Origin: Dillenia suffruticosa
Lineage: Eukaryota; Streptophyta; Magnoliopsida; Dilleniales; Dilleniaceae
Direction of reading: 5' to 3'
NCBI GenBank assembly: GCA_033439265.1
Contig: JAVTVX010000035.1
Coordinates: 16,518,001-16,582,000 of the forward strand
Length of the DNA stretch: 64,000 bases
Of the stretch, positions 23,048 through 35,429 are shown piece after piece; positions within the stretch are counted from its first letter, which is position 1, and each line of letters opens with the position of its first letter. A program made the translations under genes and the position numbers. Under the pieces are notes generated by a model. That model was not told the DNA's origin, did not search any database, and was given only the letters and a program-made list of their open reading frames with translations.

Positions 23048-24480
23048 TCAATTTTGAGTTTCATTTAAATAAGATAATAAACTTATATTTACAATATAAT
23101 TTATAAACCTATTGGGTGGCATGCCTTTGGTTAGGAGATCGGTCAATATACAATCAGTGTTAATGTGTTGGATTATATCTTTATTTTCCAATACTCTTTC
23201 CCTAATGGATAAGTATTTTATATCGATAAATTTATTTCGACTATCACTTTTATTATTTTTAACAAAAAATACAACAGCTGAATTATTACAAAATTCACAT
23301 AATAACTTAGGTATATAATCTAAAACTCTAAAACCGGATATGAAACTCTTGAACCATACCACATGTGACGTAGTTTCAAAACACGCCACAAACTCAACTT
23401 CCATAGTGGAGGTCGTAATCAATATCTGCTTAGCACTCTTTCACAATATATCTCCATCGACCATCATGAAAATATAACCTAACATTAATTTTTGAAAATC
23501 AATACAATCGTTCAAATCTAAATCCGAATACCAAACTAATTCCAGACTGTCAGTTTTTCTGTATGTAAGTATGTGCTACTTGGTGTCTTGTAGATATCTC
23601 AACACCTTCTTTACAACTTTCCAATATTCTAAACCTGAATTACTTTGATATCTACCTAATATTCCCACAACGTGCGTTATATCAGATCTTGTACAAACCT
23701 GTACATATATAAGATTTCCAACAACAGAAGTATATGAGATATTAACCGTATGTTTCCTTTCCAAATGTATCTTAAGGTATTGGTTTAAATTGAATCTATT
23801 CCCTTTGACAATTGAAACTATATTTGGTGAATAGTTCCACATTCTGTACATCTTAAACACTTTATTAATATAAGTCTCTTAAAATAATTTCAAAATTTTA
23901 TTAAATTAATCTCAATATATTTTCATACCGATAACATAAAATATATCATGTAAATCTTTCATTTCAAAGTTTTTAAATAGGAACTGTTTTATTTATACAG
24001 TATCCCCTTATCATTAGTGGCAAATAGTATATCATCCACATAGAAGACAAGAAAATAGAATCTACTCTCACTGACCTTGAGATATAGCATTGATCCATAA
24101 TATTGTCTTCAAAACTGAATGAACTGATTATATTATGGAATTTTAAATACCACTGGTGAGACGCTTGTTTCATCTCGTATATGGATTTCTTAAGATTGCA
24201 CATCAAATGCTCACTATCACTAAAGGAGAATCTTTCAGATTGACACGTGTAAACCTTTTCCTCTAATTCCCCATTAAACAAAATAATTTTCACATTCATT
24301 TGTTATAATTCTAGATCGAAATATGCAACAAGTGTTAAAATGATGTAGAAAGAATTTTTCTTAGATATCAGAGAAAATGTTTTCGATTAGTCAATTTCTT
24401 CCGTTTGAGTAAACCCTTTAGCAATAAGTCTGGTATCATATTTCTCGATATTATCTAATGAGTTAGTTTTGGTTTTGAAA
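23048..24480 (-). pseudogene. pol: Copia B reverse transcriptase and RNase H (decayed)
   Basis: On the minus strand, 24,299-23,973 carries LKKSIYEMKQASHQWYLKF (family: LxKSLYGLKQAPRQWY). A YVDDIL coding box at 24,025-24,042 keeps both catalytic Asp codons but in a shifted frame. 23,860-23,576 carries YTSVVGNLIY..TRSDITHVVGILGRYQSNSG..LRYLQDTK. 23,422-23,048 carries the RNase H end: TSTMEVEFVACFE, NNKSDSRNKFIDIKYL and LTDLLTKGMPP. Stops and frameshifts separate the blocks, so no active enzyme is made. Confidence 0.85.
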
Positions 24481-24599
24481 ATCCATTGACATCCGATGGG
24501 TTTTATCACATCTGGTAACTTTACAAGATCTCAAATTCCATTGCTCCTCATAGAGTCCATCTCATCTTTCATGGCATTCAGCCATAAGGTCAATTCTTT

Positions 24600-25850
24600 A
24601 GAACTCATATCTTGTGAAAATGTTTCTGAGTCCTATAGGCTCCGACATTATTATTAAACTCTTGAAGATATACAACATAATTATCAGATATATCTGACTT
24701 TTTTTCTCGAGTAGATCTCCTTAATGTTGATTCAACATTCTCTGTAAAAGAAAGTTGACCAAATTGATCTTGATCAATTATTTGTGGAATTTCTTGGTTG
24801 TCATCCATAACCTAATTTGTATCTATAGGCACTTGAGAGTCATTTTCGACGATAACTACTAGATATTTGAACTTGATAGGATAATTGATAGGTCTCTTTC
24901 AAAAGTTAACTCTCAAAAGTTGTCCCTTCTACTGATCAAATCATTCTTTAAAAATCTAGTATTTTTAGATTTCACAAATTTAGTATAGTATGATGGATAA
25001 TAAAATCGGTATTTTTTAAAATTTTTTACATAACCGACAAAGTATTCACTTACAGTCCTTGGATTCAGTTTTTTTTCTTGTAGATTGTAAACTCTTATCT
25101 CTATAGGACAACTTCAAATGCGTACATGTCTTAAATTAGGTTTCCGACCTTTAAATAACTCAAAAGGAGTTTTGGCTACTGTTTTAGTTGGAATTTTGTT
25201 TAGAATGTACACTACCGTTTTAAGAGTTTCAATTCATAAAAATTTAGTCAATTTGGAACTAACCATCATATTATTAATCATATCAAATGAGGTCATATTC
25301 CTTCTTTCAGCCACCCTATTCTGGTCAATTGAACCAGATATAGTGTATTGGGCAACAATCTCATTTTTCTGAAAAAACTTTGTAAATGCACTTGGTGTTT
25401 GTCCATACTCTATATACCTTTCATAGTATTCTCTACCTCTATTTAATCTCACGATTTTAATTTGTTTATCGTATTATTTTTCTACTTCTTTCTTAAAAAT
25501 TTTAAAACCATCCAATTGCTCATCCTTATGCCGAAAAATATAGAAATATATATATCGTAAATAGTCATTTATAAATTTGATAAAATAACTATAATCATAT
25601 GAATCTGTACCTAGAGTACAAATGTCCATACATATGATCTTTAGTAATTTTGAGTTCTGTCTAATACCTTTTTGAGTATTGTTGGTCTGCTTTCCCTTAA
25701 TGCATTCTACACAAATCTCGAAATCATTAAATTCTAGAGTATTAAGTATCCTATTGTTTACCAACTTTTTTATTTTTTTATGGAGATGTGTCATAATCTC
25801 CAGTGCCACAACATGGAAGAATTTTCCTCACTGACATTTCTTTTAAGCCC
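24600..25850 (-). pseudogene. pol: Copia B integrase (decayed)
   Basis: 25,809-25,474 encodes the pre-integrase/integrase start: FEICVECIKGKQT, a MDICTLGTDSYDYSYFIKFINDYLRY block (family: TDICGPF..YFITFIDDYSRY) and KDEQLDGFKIFKKEVE. 25,452-25,234 continues the core with RLNRGREYYERY and GSIDQNRVAERRNMT. The tail at 24,808-24,605 with STLRRSTREKKSDISDNYVVY matches the linker before copia RT. Frames are broken between blocks. Confidence 0.8.
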
Positions 25851-27010
25851 TACATGTGTTATATTTATACAAATATTATCTTGTAAAATAATAGTATATA
25901 ATCCATTTAATAATGAATCATAATCAATAATATTTGTATTATAAAATAATATTATTTTATTACTAAATTGGAAAGAAAAATTAAATTGTACAAATTTTGA
26001 AATGAAAATTAACTTTCTAGAAATACTTTCTTCAATTTCAAAACATACCCGCTTGCCAATATGAGCTTGCAATGTCTAATAGTCTTTACAGAGCCTATCT
26101 TATTATCCGAATAGATAATTTGTCCACGATCCACTAACTTCCTTAGATTTTGTAAGTCCTAAACACATTTGTAATGTGGATGGTACAACAAGAGTCAATC
26201 CATCATGTGTCATGAAAAATTTAAGTCACGTAAGATTTATAATAAATTAATGAGATTTTCATATATTTATTCTCAAGCTAACGCTTGTACTTGGCACAAT
26301 CATATTTTATGTGTTCCTTTTTTTTATAGAAAAAACATTTTGACTCTTTTTTTATATTCGCTTAATTTTGTACCATTTTTGTTTGGTTTGAACTTCCCTT
26401 CTTTTTTCCTTGTACTGTCACATATACACTAACAGAATTTTGCTTCATCTCCATCAGCAGCCTTCCTTCCTTATGTACACACATGGCTATCAATTTATTG
26501 ATAGACAATTTCTCTTTATGTATATTGTAGAAGATTTTAAAACGACCATAGAGTTGAGGGAGAGAATTTAGAATAAAATGCATGAGAAAGGATTTGGACA
26601 TCTCAACCTCTAACTTCTTTAATTGAGTCGCAATGTCTCGCACCCGCATGATATACTCGTACACACCGTAAACAGTACGGCTATTGGCTGAAGATTTCTC
26701 TAATACCATGAAAGAAAATTGCATAATGAGGGTATTGGCTGAAGATTTCTCTAATACCATAAATTGTTCATCTATAGATTTAAGAAGAGTACGGCTATTG
26801 GTATATTGGTTGACTGAATCACGGATACCAATCAAAATTTTACTCTTTATGAATGTAGTACTTAAATGATTAGATCGCTCTCATTTTTCATAAAGAGTTT
26901 TTTATTTATAGAGCTGGATTAGTTACCAGAGATGACTCATTCTTCCGTATAGTATAATCAATGTCCAAGCAGCCCAAATGAAGTACCACTTCCCTCCATT
27001 CCTTATAATT
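25851..27010 (-). pseudogene. gag: Copia B gag and protease region (decayed)
   Basis: The minus strand reads a UBN2-type copia gag. A LGCLDIDY..RKNESSLVTNPA stretch lies near 26,990-26,920, then 26,835-26,362 with YIMRVRDIATQLKKLEVEMSKSFLMHFILNSLP and YGRFKIFYNIHKEKLSINKLI. The zinc-knuckle and protease part (26,360-25,860) is poorly preserved. A 28-base segment at 26,682-26,709 is repeated at 26,733-26,760 with a 51-base offset, which put an extra MVLEKSSAN into the gag frame. Confidence 0.75.
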
Positions 27011-28510
27011 CTATTCATTTAAATCGAAAAAATAGAATTTTAAATATGTGATTTGAAATACTGTAAAATAAATAAATATGTTTACTAATTATATATAACA
27101 CATTTAATATATGTCTACCAATGTAAACATATGAAAATAAATCTACGACATAAAAATTGCATCTGAAATAAATTTCTAATTCTATTAAATTTATATGACT
27201 TTTTAATAAGATTTATCAAAAATAGATAATTTTTCAATGCATGTGGACTAATTGAGAAACTACCGATAGGTGTTCTTTCTTTTTTAATCACTTTCTCATT
27301 TTCTACTTATCCCTGTAAGATGATTTTTCTAATACACCAGATAGGTTCTCAGATAGATGGTGGATCATATGAGACCACTTAAGAACCAGTCAGCCTTAAA
27401 CTTATCCCTATTTTTTTTTACAGAATCAGTCTAAACATACACTAAATCAACCATACTTATAGTATTATATAGAAAAGATATTTCAACTAAGTAGACTACT
27501 ATTAGAAATAACTATTTCAATATCTTATCTCTTATTTTATTATTTTTATATAACAAAAATTCATGTAGGATAAGATTTATCACATAAAAATAATTTTCAC
27601 GACAAATTTATTTTTTTTTCCTAATGTGATTATATCTTTATATATAATTTTCTATTTAATTGTGACTGTTGTGGTTAAATTCTAATTAATTTTAAAAATT
27701 ATATTGATCACAAGAATAATGATATTAATTTTGCCATTCTAAGGTGTATAAAATAAAAAATGCAATTAAATTGCTTAATGTATTTTATTAATTTTGTAAC
27801 TCCCTTTATATACAAAATATTTTTTAAATTAATTTTATACACAACTTTCTAAAATTTAGAATTATAAAATATTTTGAAAATTTTGAGAATTTTTGAAAAA
27901 TTTTTTTGTTCAAAAAATATTTTAATAACTTTGTACGTTCCCTTATATACAAAATTATTTCAAAATTAATTTTATACATAATTTTTAAATATCATACTCC
28001 AAATTATTTATTTATTTATTTATTTTATCCAAATGTCCAATATGAATGATCTATTTATGAGTTTGGAAGAAGTGTCTTTCAAAAATTTATTTAAAGAAAT
28101 CATTTAATACAAGACACATTGTTTCCAAAACTATAAGGATTGATCACATGGTCATTCATTAAATAAATAAATATTTAAAATATTATAATTTTTAAATGTC
28201 TTTCATGGCTCATTTATTTCATTTTTATGCATTTTTAATATTGTCATCTTCACCCCATGACCCCCGAGGGTCCCGACCCCGAATCAATGGCTTCCGATGA
28301 GTGTGTATGCCAAAAAACCATAGGAAAGTGCAGAAAAACTCCAAAATAATTTTTGAAAATATAGTTTTAATCGTAATAATACAAAATTTTCAATTTTGAA
28401 CACAATTTTTTGAAAAATTAAGATTTTTGGACTTCATATTCAAAATCCAAAATTTCTAATTTTTAAAAAATTTTGAAATTCGTCAAAATTTAGAAGAGAA
28501 AGGACAAAAG
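27011..28510 (-). other. Non-coding leader of copia B
   Basis: About 1.5 kb between the gag start and the primer-binding site. It is very AT-rich apart from a GC-richer patch at 28,250-28,310. No gene is recognised. Copia element C has a comparably long leader. Confidence 0.6.
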
Positions 28511-28522
28511 CCTCTTATACCA
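28511..28522 (-). other. Primer-binding site of copia B
   Basis: The minus strand reads TGGTATAAGAGG two bases inside the 5' LTR, close to the tRNA-iMet-complementary TGGTATCAGAGC. It fixes the element's orientation and its inner LTR boundary. Confidence 0.8.
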
Positions 28523-28524
28523 AA

Positions 28525-29027
28525 TGTTATATACTATATTGTATATCAAATGCAATAATGATTAAATATAATTAAAATAACCTGAGAAGGAGGATCGAAT
28601 GTATCACCGGTCATTCTCGATCTTTGACAATTGTGATAACACCAAGATGATTTTTAAAACGTGCACAAATCTTCTAAATTTTTAATTTCACTCAATAAAT
28701 TTGTGGAGTTTTGAAATTTGGAATTAGAGACCCAATACATTAAGAGGGGGTTTATATAGACTCTCAACCATAAAAAAATATTAAAATACTACAATTGTCA
28801 CCCTAAATTATTGATAGATATTATGAGAATTTAATAAAATATTTAAAATGGAAATAAGATTAATTATATAAAGATTTGAATGAGATATCAAAATCCGGTC
28901 AAATATATCTTAATTTAAATCTCTTCCATTATTTATCACATTTAATCTTTTTTTAGTTATATTTTCCTCATTAACTCATTTTGAATGTATTAACTCATGA
29001 GATTTGAATTTTTAAAAATTCCTGACA
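28525..29027 (-). repeat. 5' LTR of copia B
   Basis: 503 bases starting TGTTATATAC and ending CCTGACA (TG..CA in either orientation). It is flanked outside by the CAAAC target duplication and inside by the primer-binding site. It is the uninterrupted counterpart of 20,982-22,797. Confidence 0.9.
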
Positions 29028-29711
29028 CAAACTTTATAAATTTTTATATGGTTTGGGATAGCACCAAAACAATGGCATGAAAAATTTGATCATGTGTTAA
29101 AATCATAAGGTATGCTAGTATAATATTATCTCCAGAACATTACATTGAGAAACTTTTTAAGAAGTTTGGACATTTTGATATCATATCAGTGAGTATTGCT
29201 TATGATGCAAACATTCAATTAAAGAAAAATAAATATGATTGTGTTGCTCACATTACTGCAAGTTTGTTGCATCAAATGAAATTTTCCCGATTTATCATAG
29301 CTTATGCTATGAGTATATTAAGTAGGTATACCCACAATGCCAATGAACTTCTATCTAATAGTTATGTGTTCACCCTAAATGGTGGTACAGTTACTTGAAA
29401 ATCAATATGTAATTACTAAATCTACCATGAAGTTAGAGTTTGTCACTTTGAAGCTGGGTAATAACGAGACTTAATGGTTGAGAAACTTCTTAACAAATAA
29501 CCAATTAGACACAAAATCAACACCTTCAATTCTACTCTCATTATTTGTTTTGGTCACTTTTTATGCTTTGGGTAGTGCTAGACTCCTTTAGATGAGAGGA
29601 TGAATTAAAAACTCTTTAATAATCTTTATAAACCTTATGGGTGGTACAGTAACAATAGCATACAATTAATGAAAATACCTAATTGTGAAGTGAGGCCCCT
29701 CTCATGAGATT
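29028..29711 (+). pseudogene. pol: Copia retrotransposon A, right part (RT to RNase H)
   Basis: Continuation of the RT gene interrupted at 20,981. Directly after the target duplication the frame reads the LYKFLYGL block (family LYGLKQAP), then NNGMKNL, KKNKYDCVAHITASL, FIIAYAMSILSRYTHNANE, YVFTLNGGTVTWKS, and an RNase H part with STMKLEFVTLKL and WLRNFL near 29,430-29,490. Stops and frameshifts are frequent. Element A's right LTR was not identified. Confidence 0.75.
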
Positions 29712-31166
29712 CACTATAAGAAAACAGGGTTTCAGCGACAGAAAATTACTGACGGAAAAAAATCCATCGTAAATAGCGACGAAATTGTGACGGATTAATA
29801 TCGGACAAAATACCGAGAGATTAGTGATTGATTAGCGATGGAAATATTTCAATTGTTGTAATGGTATAAGTAAAAAAAATAAAATTGTAAACCTATTAGT
29901 GACAGATTGCGACGAATTTTTCAGCGATCCGTCACTGTAGTGATGTAGAGTAAAAAAAAATTATAAATCTATCAATGATGGATTAACGACGGATGATATC
30001 TGTCAGTGTAATGGTGAAGGGTAAAAAAAACAAAATATGTATAACTATCAGAAACGGATTATAAATGAAAATTTTAGTGACAGAGTAATGAAGGAATTTT
30101 TAGCGATGGAGATTTTGCTATTTTTTATTATTTTATTATTTTATTATTTTATTATTTTTTAATTTTTTAAATTTTTAATTCTTTTTCCTTTTTCTTTTAT
30201 TTATTTTATTTTTTCTTCTATTCTATTATTTTATTATTCAATTTAATGGGTAAATAAAAAAACAATTTGCTAATCTATTTTAATTAATCAAAGAAATATT
30301 TTAATTTTTTATTTAGTGTAAATTTAATCAATGTCGAATTTTATCAGTTAGAAAATTTTAATAAAAATATTCATTGAAAAAAATTAGCCCAAGGTAAAGG
30401 AGAGAAAAAAGAGATGAGAGTGAGATAAGAAAAAAAACGTGAGAGTAAGATAAAATTTTTTTATTTTTATTTTATTTTGTAGAAGAATAATAATATTTTA
30501 TTTTTTAAAATTTTTTATTATTTTATTTTATGCTAGCATTTTATTATTTTATTATTTTATAATAAATTATCATTTAATATTATTTTATTATTATTAAAAA
30601 AAATGTGAGATAAAGATAACAAATAAAAAAAAAGGTTAGATATCTCATTGTGTTATGATAGTTGTGGTATTTCTAATAATTTACACGTGCGTAGATTCAA
30701 ACGTGGTTGGAGGCGGGCTGGAGGCATTTTTCACAAATTAAAGGAAGACAACGCACGGGCAGGCGAGCGCGGACGGGGCACGGGCGGGCAAGGGCGGATA
30801 GGGCGCGTGAGGGTGGTGTGCGCTAGCGGGAGCGCGTGAAGGCACGTGCACTCGTGTAAGGGCTCCAAGAATCAACGACAAATTTTTCCATCGCTGATAG
30901 CGAACAATTAGCGACGAAAATTTTGTTGCTGATATTTTATATATTCTCTTCTATAAGTGACTGATATTTTAGCGACGGATTTTTTTCATCGCTAATCCGT
31001 CGCTAATATTAGCGACAAATGGTATTCCGTCAGTAATTTTTATTGAGGTGGTTTTCGGTAACAAATTTAGCGAGGGAAAAAATCCGCCGCTAATATTTTT
31101 TAACAATGGAATCTTTACTATCAGTGACAAATATTTTCATCGCTGATACGTTATTTTTCAGTAATG
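29712..31166. mobile_element. Non-autonomous CACTA-like element 2
   Basis: Starts CACTATAAGAAAAC and ends gttatttttcagtaatg, an imperfect inverse. It is flanked by ATT on both sides (29,709-29,711 and 31,167-31,169), the 3-bp duplication expected of CACTA elements. Ends carry gcgac/gtcgc subterminal repeats. The core has ttttatt low-complexity DNA, then CACGTG at 30,684-30,689 and a CpG-rich block at about 30,700-30,860. The layout and several blocks match element 1, so both belong to one family. No transposase is encoded; the short frame at 30,648-30,839 is GC-core sequence. Confidence 0.8.
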
Positions 31167-31169
31167 ATT

Positions 31170-34139
31170 GTAGCATAATCTCTAGAGTACTTATGAACTA
31201 CAATGTAAGTGCATGGCTATTTAGCACAAAACAGCGACAACAACAAAAAATTGTAAGGATGCAATGGGATTGGAAGGATTCTAACTTACCAAAAAGAATG
31301 GCTCACAAAAGTTAGAAACTTCACTAACAATTCTATATGTTAAGTCCTATTTGTCTTGATTTCGGTTTATAGTCCAAAAAACACTAGATTTGAAGCATCT
31401 ACCTCATGTTCAATCTAAAAATGTTTCAATCGTTTGAAATATGTGTGAGATTTTGATATGTATTTTAAATGAATCAATCTCACACTATGCGGGAGGCTAT
31501 ATTTGTAGTAGTTTAAAACTTAACTCTTGATGAAGAGCTCAGCTTGCATGCATGAAATTTGAGTTAATGGTTTCCCTTTTTGTGCACAAAGTATACATGA
31601 GGCTGAGTAAAAATCGGGTTTTCAAATTTTCTCAAACATTATGTTAATAACAAGTTCTTGATTTTTCTCTTATTAATATTTAATTTTCCTTATCTTTTTT
31701 TCTAATTGCCTAACATGTTGGAGGTTTTCTTTCCGACTTTAATGTTCCGGTCATGGTTTTTCTCTAAGCATTGCAATTTATTTGTCATAAATAAGAATTT
31801 ATCCACACAAAAATATATTTTTTTCTTGTATATTTGGAATCCACTTTTTCTGGAAGAACTTGTTAAATTATAGGGGGGATTTTGCATTATTTGATTATCT
31901 AGTGAGTACATTAATCCTAAAGAACAATGTTCTTCATTGTTTTTATTTTTGTTGTTTCGAGTTTTACAACAATTATTTGATCATCCATGATGTCAAGTTC
32001 ATGTTCCACTCTAACATTGATCCGACTGTCTCCAGATCGACAGAACCAATTTGAGTACGTAGCTATGTTCCATGCATTGGCCAAAAGGAGAGAAATCAAT
32101 ATTAAAGTAGGCTCTCAGGGTTTTCATTGGCCTATATCAATTTGATCTTGATTATTTTACTACCAAGGACGAGACATTCTGGTAAACCAAAATAATAATA
32201 AATGCAAAATACCAAAACAAATAGACTACAATAACTAAGTTTTGCAATGGAAACTTAGGGTTATGATAGCAACGCACTTCTAGGTAGACATGGCAATGGT
32301 TCCAGAACCACTAGTTTTGGTTTCAAAACTATCAATTCTCACTCTATAACCAAAACTAAAAACATATTAAAAATAACGAATCAACAAGAACAACGGATAC
32401 AAAACATATTAAACATAGTTGAAAGTAGATTTTTATAGTTTTGAGAATTTAAGAGTCTTTTTCTATTTTGTTTTAAGTTAGCAAGACATTTTTGCATTCT
32501 TTCCGAATCTAAAATTCATCAAAATTATCAATATCTGATGAGTCAGTTGGTTTAAAAACTTACGCCCTTTAATCATGGTCGATCTCCATGGAAATTGAAA
32601 AATCAGCATTGGGAGACCTACCCCTCAATTGGACACCGCAAGCAATCGACCTAAATTAGTCAGGATAAAAGTCCGGATACTGAATTGGTGACCTAAAAAA
32701 AAAAATCATCAAAATTAAAAGTCATTCAACAAAATTCATTTTTATTTTTTTGAGAACCAAAAAAATAACAATAGTATTCAAACTCAAAATCCCTTTTATT
32801 TTACACATAAAATTTTAAATATTTAATAATTTTCAAAGTCAAAACTTATATTTTTAAGTATTAAAATCCGGGGGGTATGTGAAATCCCACTCATCTCAAT
32901 ATGAAAACCCTACAAATCAAGATATACATAATTAATGGGTACACTTGTGTATGGATTGAAAAAATTGTGCGGCCAGGGATTGCAGGTGCCAACTAAAAGA
33001 TCTTTTATTGCGTGTCCGAAGTGCCAAAGACTTAATGATCAAGATTTGCTGAAACATCGTCCCCGCCATTTTTCTTTTCTTTTCTTTTCTTTTCTTTGGT
33101 AAGCATATCATCCCCACTCTTGTCAACGTGGGGTCCTCTTGAAAAGTAGGGCCTTATCATCAAAAGATACCTTTTCATCAAGAGAGAAAATGGCGCCACC
33201 TTATAAGACCCCACTCACTAACTTTTGACTTTTGTTATATAGAAAAGACATTGGATTTGAGATTATATAATATAAATAAGTTTTTTTATATAATCGATAA
33301 ATAAATTAAAATTACTCTGATGTATGTCTCCAAAAAGAATTTAACTACTAAAATATTAAATTATGTCTATTTATGCAATAAATTTTAATTTTTTAATATA
33401 TTTTTTATATAACTTATATGCAAGTACTAATATTATGGACGCCAAAAAGAGAAAATAAGAAAAAAAAAAAAAGAGTTATTTAATACCAGATTAGTTATTA
33501 AAAACCTCATTTCAATTCAATAATTTTACAATTATCCTCTTGTTTTTTCTTTATTTAAATTATTTACAATAAGATTTGGGTTTGGAGGTAGTCTCATGCT
33601 GCTCTGGCAAAGCCGATTATGCCAAAGCAGATGTGTTCAAAGCAAATTCTATCGACGTCACTCTGATGGCCTTTATTATTTCTTTGATTCATATATTTTG
33701 ACAAAACTCTTAGCCATTTGAAAATTAATGTTGGATGTCCATACAATCAACCTTTTTGAGAGGTTTGTCTCATATTTTCATGTATTAAAAAGAGGAATTC
33801 TTATGTGCATCAGTAAATTTAGTTTACCCATGGTTCATTTTTTTCCTACTTTAATTTATTTTATCTATAATTTTTTTTAATTAAAACAAAAGCTTCCTTT
33901 AAGTCAAATTTTCATAATTTTTTAAATAGGGGAACGTCTCTCCCTTTCTCCCTTTCGAAAAGATTTACTCACTAAGCAGAAATGTTTAGTTATATCATAC
34001 ATATATGTATGTATATATATATATATATATATATGTATGCATGTATGTATTATACTTTCATCTTATTTTCAAAATACTTTTTGATAAACACTTTAAAAAT
34101 AATAGTAGTAGCGTTACATAGGACAAATATAAAAGGATA
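31170..34139. other. Unassigned AT-rich sequence
   Basis: No gene is recognised. The left end may hold the degraded 3' end of copia A. A piece near 32,870-32,900 reads tatgtgaaatcccactc, resembling common plant LTR starts, but no partner was found. Homopurine/pyrimidine runs occur at 33,070-33,100 and an (AT)n tract at about 34,012-34,035. Confidence 0.4.
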
Positions 34140-35345
34140 AAAAAGATATGAAAAACATTATCCAAAAGTCGAAAAATAAGGTGTATAATGAACTATATAA
34201 AAGATTGGAAACTCAAAACGGAGATGATTACTTTGACAATCTATTTAATATTAAAATTATAACAGATATAGAAAATATCGAAATACGTATAGAAGAAATT
34301 AATAGAAATTTAAATATAAAATTCACCCTCATAAGATGAAAGAGATTTTAAAGAGAATGAAAAATAATAAAGTCATAAGATCTTATGGCATTCCTATAGA
34401 AATATAAAAATGTTTAGGGGAATTTGGTATAAAAGTGTTAAAGGATATTTTCAATAAAATTTGACAAATTAAGAGAATATCCCAAATATGGAGAAAGAGT
34501 GTAATTGTACCGCTATATAAGAATAAATGAGATATACAGGATTATTCCAACTATAGACAAATTAAATTTATGAGTCATACCATGAAACTATAGCAGAAAA
34601 TAATAGAGTATAAATTGAAATTGAAAAATAAATGTATTTCAAAATCAATTTGGATTTATGATAGAAAGATCCATCACGGAAACAATTCACTTATTAAGAT
34701 ATTTGATGGAGAGATATAAAATATAGAAGAGAGATCTACATATGGTATTATTGATTTAGAAAAGTATACGATAGAGTTTTTAGAGAGTTATTATGGTGGG
34801 TGCTGATGAAGAAAAATATATTATTGAGATACATTAATCTAATTAAAGATATATATAAGGGAGATGTTACCGGCGTAAGAAATTACGAGGATTTGAGTGA
34901 TAGTTTTCCTATTAATATTGGATTTCATCAAGATTCAGCATTAAGTTACATTCTCTTTGCAATAGTATGGTACTGAGTGTTATGGTATAAAACAACAATA
35001 AGAACAAAAGATGGATGTAGCAGAAATGATAATATTTATGTGGATGTATGGAAAAACTAGAAAAGATAGAATTAAAAATGAAAAAATTCGTAATAAGTTA
35101 AGAGTTAATTTAATTGTGAATAAAATGCGAAAGTGTCGTTTGAGGTGATTTTGATATATGCAAAGAAGACCCAAAAATACATTGATTAGGAGAACCGAGA
35201 ATTTAAATATAAGAAATCTAGTAAAACGTAGAGATAAACTGTTAAAAACTTGGATGCAAGATATTCGTAAGAATATGGAAATTAAGAATTTAGAAGAAAA
35301 AATAGTTTTGGATATGATTGGATAGCGTAGAAAAATTCACATAAA
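34140..35345 (+). pseudogene. LINE-type non-LTR retrotransposon RT remnant
   Basis: Plus-strand translation in shifting frames follows the plant LINE polyprotein from the endonuclease-RT linker to the C-terminus. Blocks: KSKNKVYNELYKRLETQ and YFDNLFN near 34,170-34,240, EILKRMKNNKVI..GIPIEI near 34,345, SVIVPLYKNK..YSNYRQIKFMSHTMKL near 34,500-34,590, IDLEK near 34,750 (family DLEKAYDRV), then MWMYGKTRKDRIKNEKIRNK near 35,040 and the end block MRKCRLR..MQRRPKNTLIRR. At least a dozen stops break it. The 5' half of the element is missing. Confidence 0.8.
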
Positions 35346-35428
35346 TTAAATCAATATATTTTAAACATTTATCTATGATAGCGTAGAAAAATCCGTATAA
35401 ATTAAATCAATATATTTTAAATATTTAT
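35321..35428 (+). repeat. 52-bp tandem duplication at the LINE 3' end
   Basis: gatagcgtagaaaaat.. is present at 35,321-35,372 and again at 35,377-35,428 with three or four differences. It covers the last codons of the LINE and the start of its 3' untranslated region. Confidence 0.9.
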
Positions 35429-35429
35429 T

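Larger units (their letters stand above)
20982..29027 (-). mobile_element. Copia retrotransposon B, nested, with 5-bp target duplication
   Basis: A complete-length but dead Ty1/copia element on the minus strand, 8.0 kb including a later CACTA insertion. Flanks at 20,977-20,981 and 29,028-29,032 are both CAAAC, a perfect 5-bp target duplication. The LTRs are 28,525-29,027 (5' in element orientation) and 20,982-22,797 (3', split by the CACTA element). The order on the minus strand is LTR, primer-binding site, leader, gag, protease, integrase, RT, RNase H, purine-rich tract, LTR, which is the copia gene order. The target was the RT gene of copia element A. Confidence 0.9.

Noticed and set aside
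30648..30839. GC-rich open frame in CACTA-like element 2
   Set aside because: Low-complexity Gly/Arg-rich translation of the CpG-rich core, not conserved with element 1 as protein.
32870..32900. tatgtgaaatcccactc block resembling a plant LTR start
   Set aside because: No second LTR, primer site or coding region nearby; too short to call.
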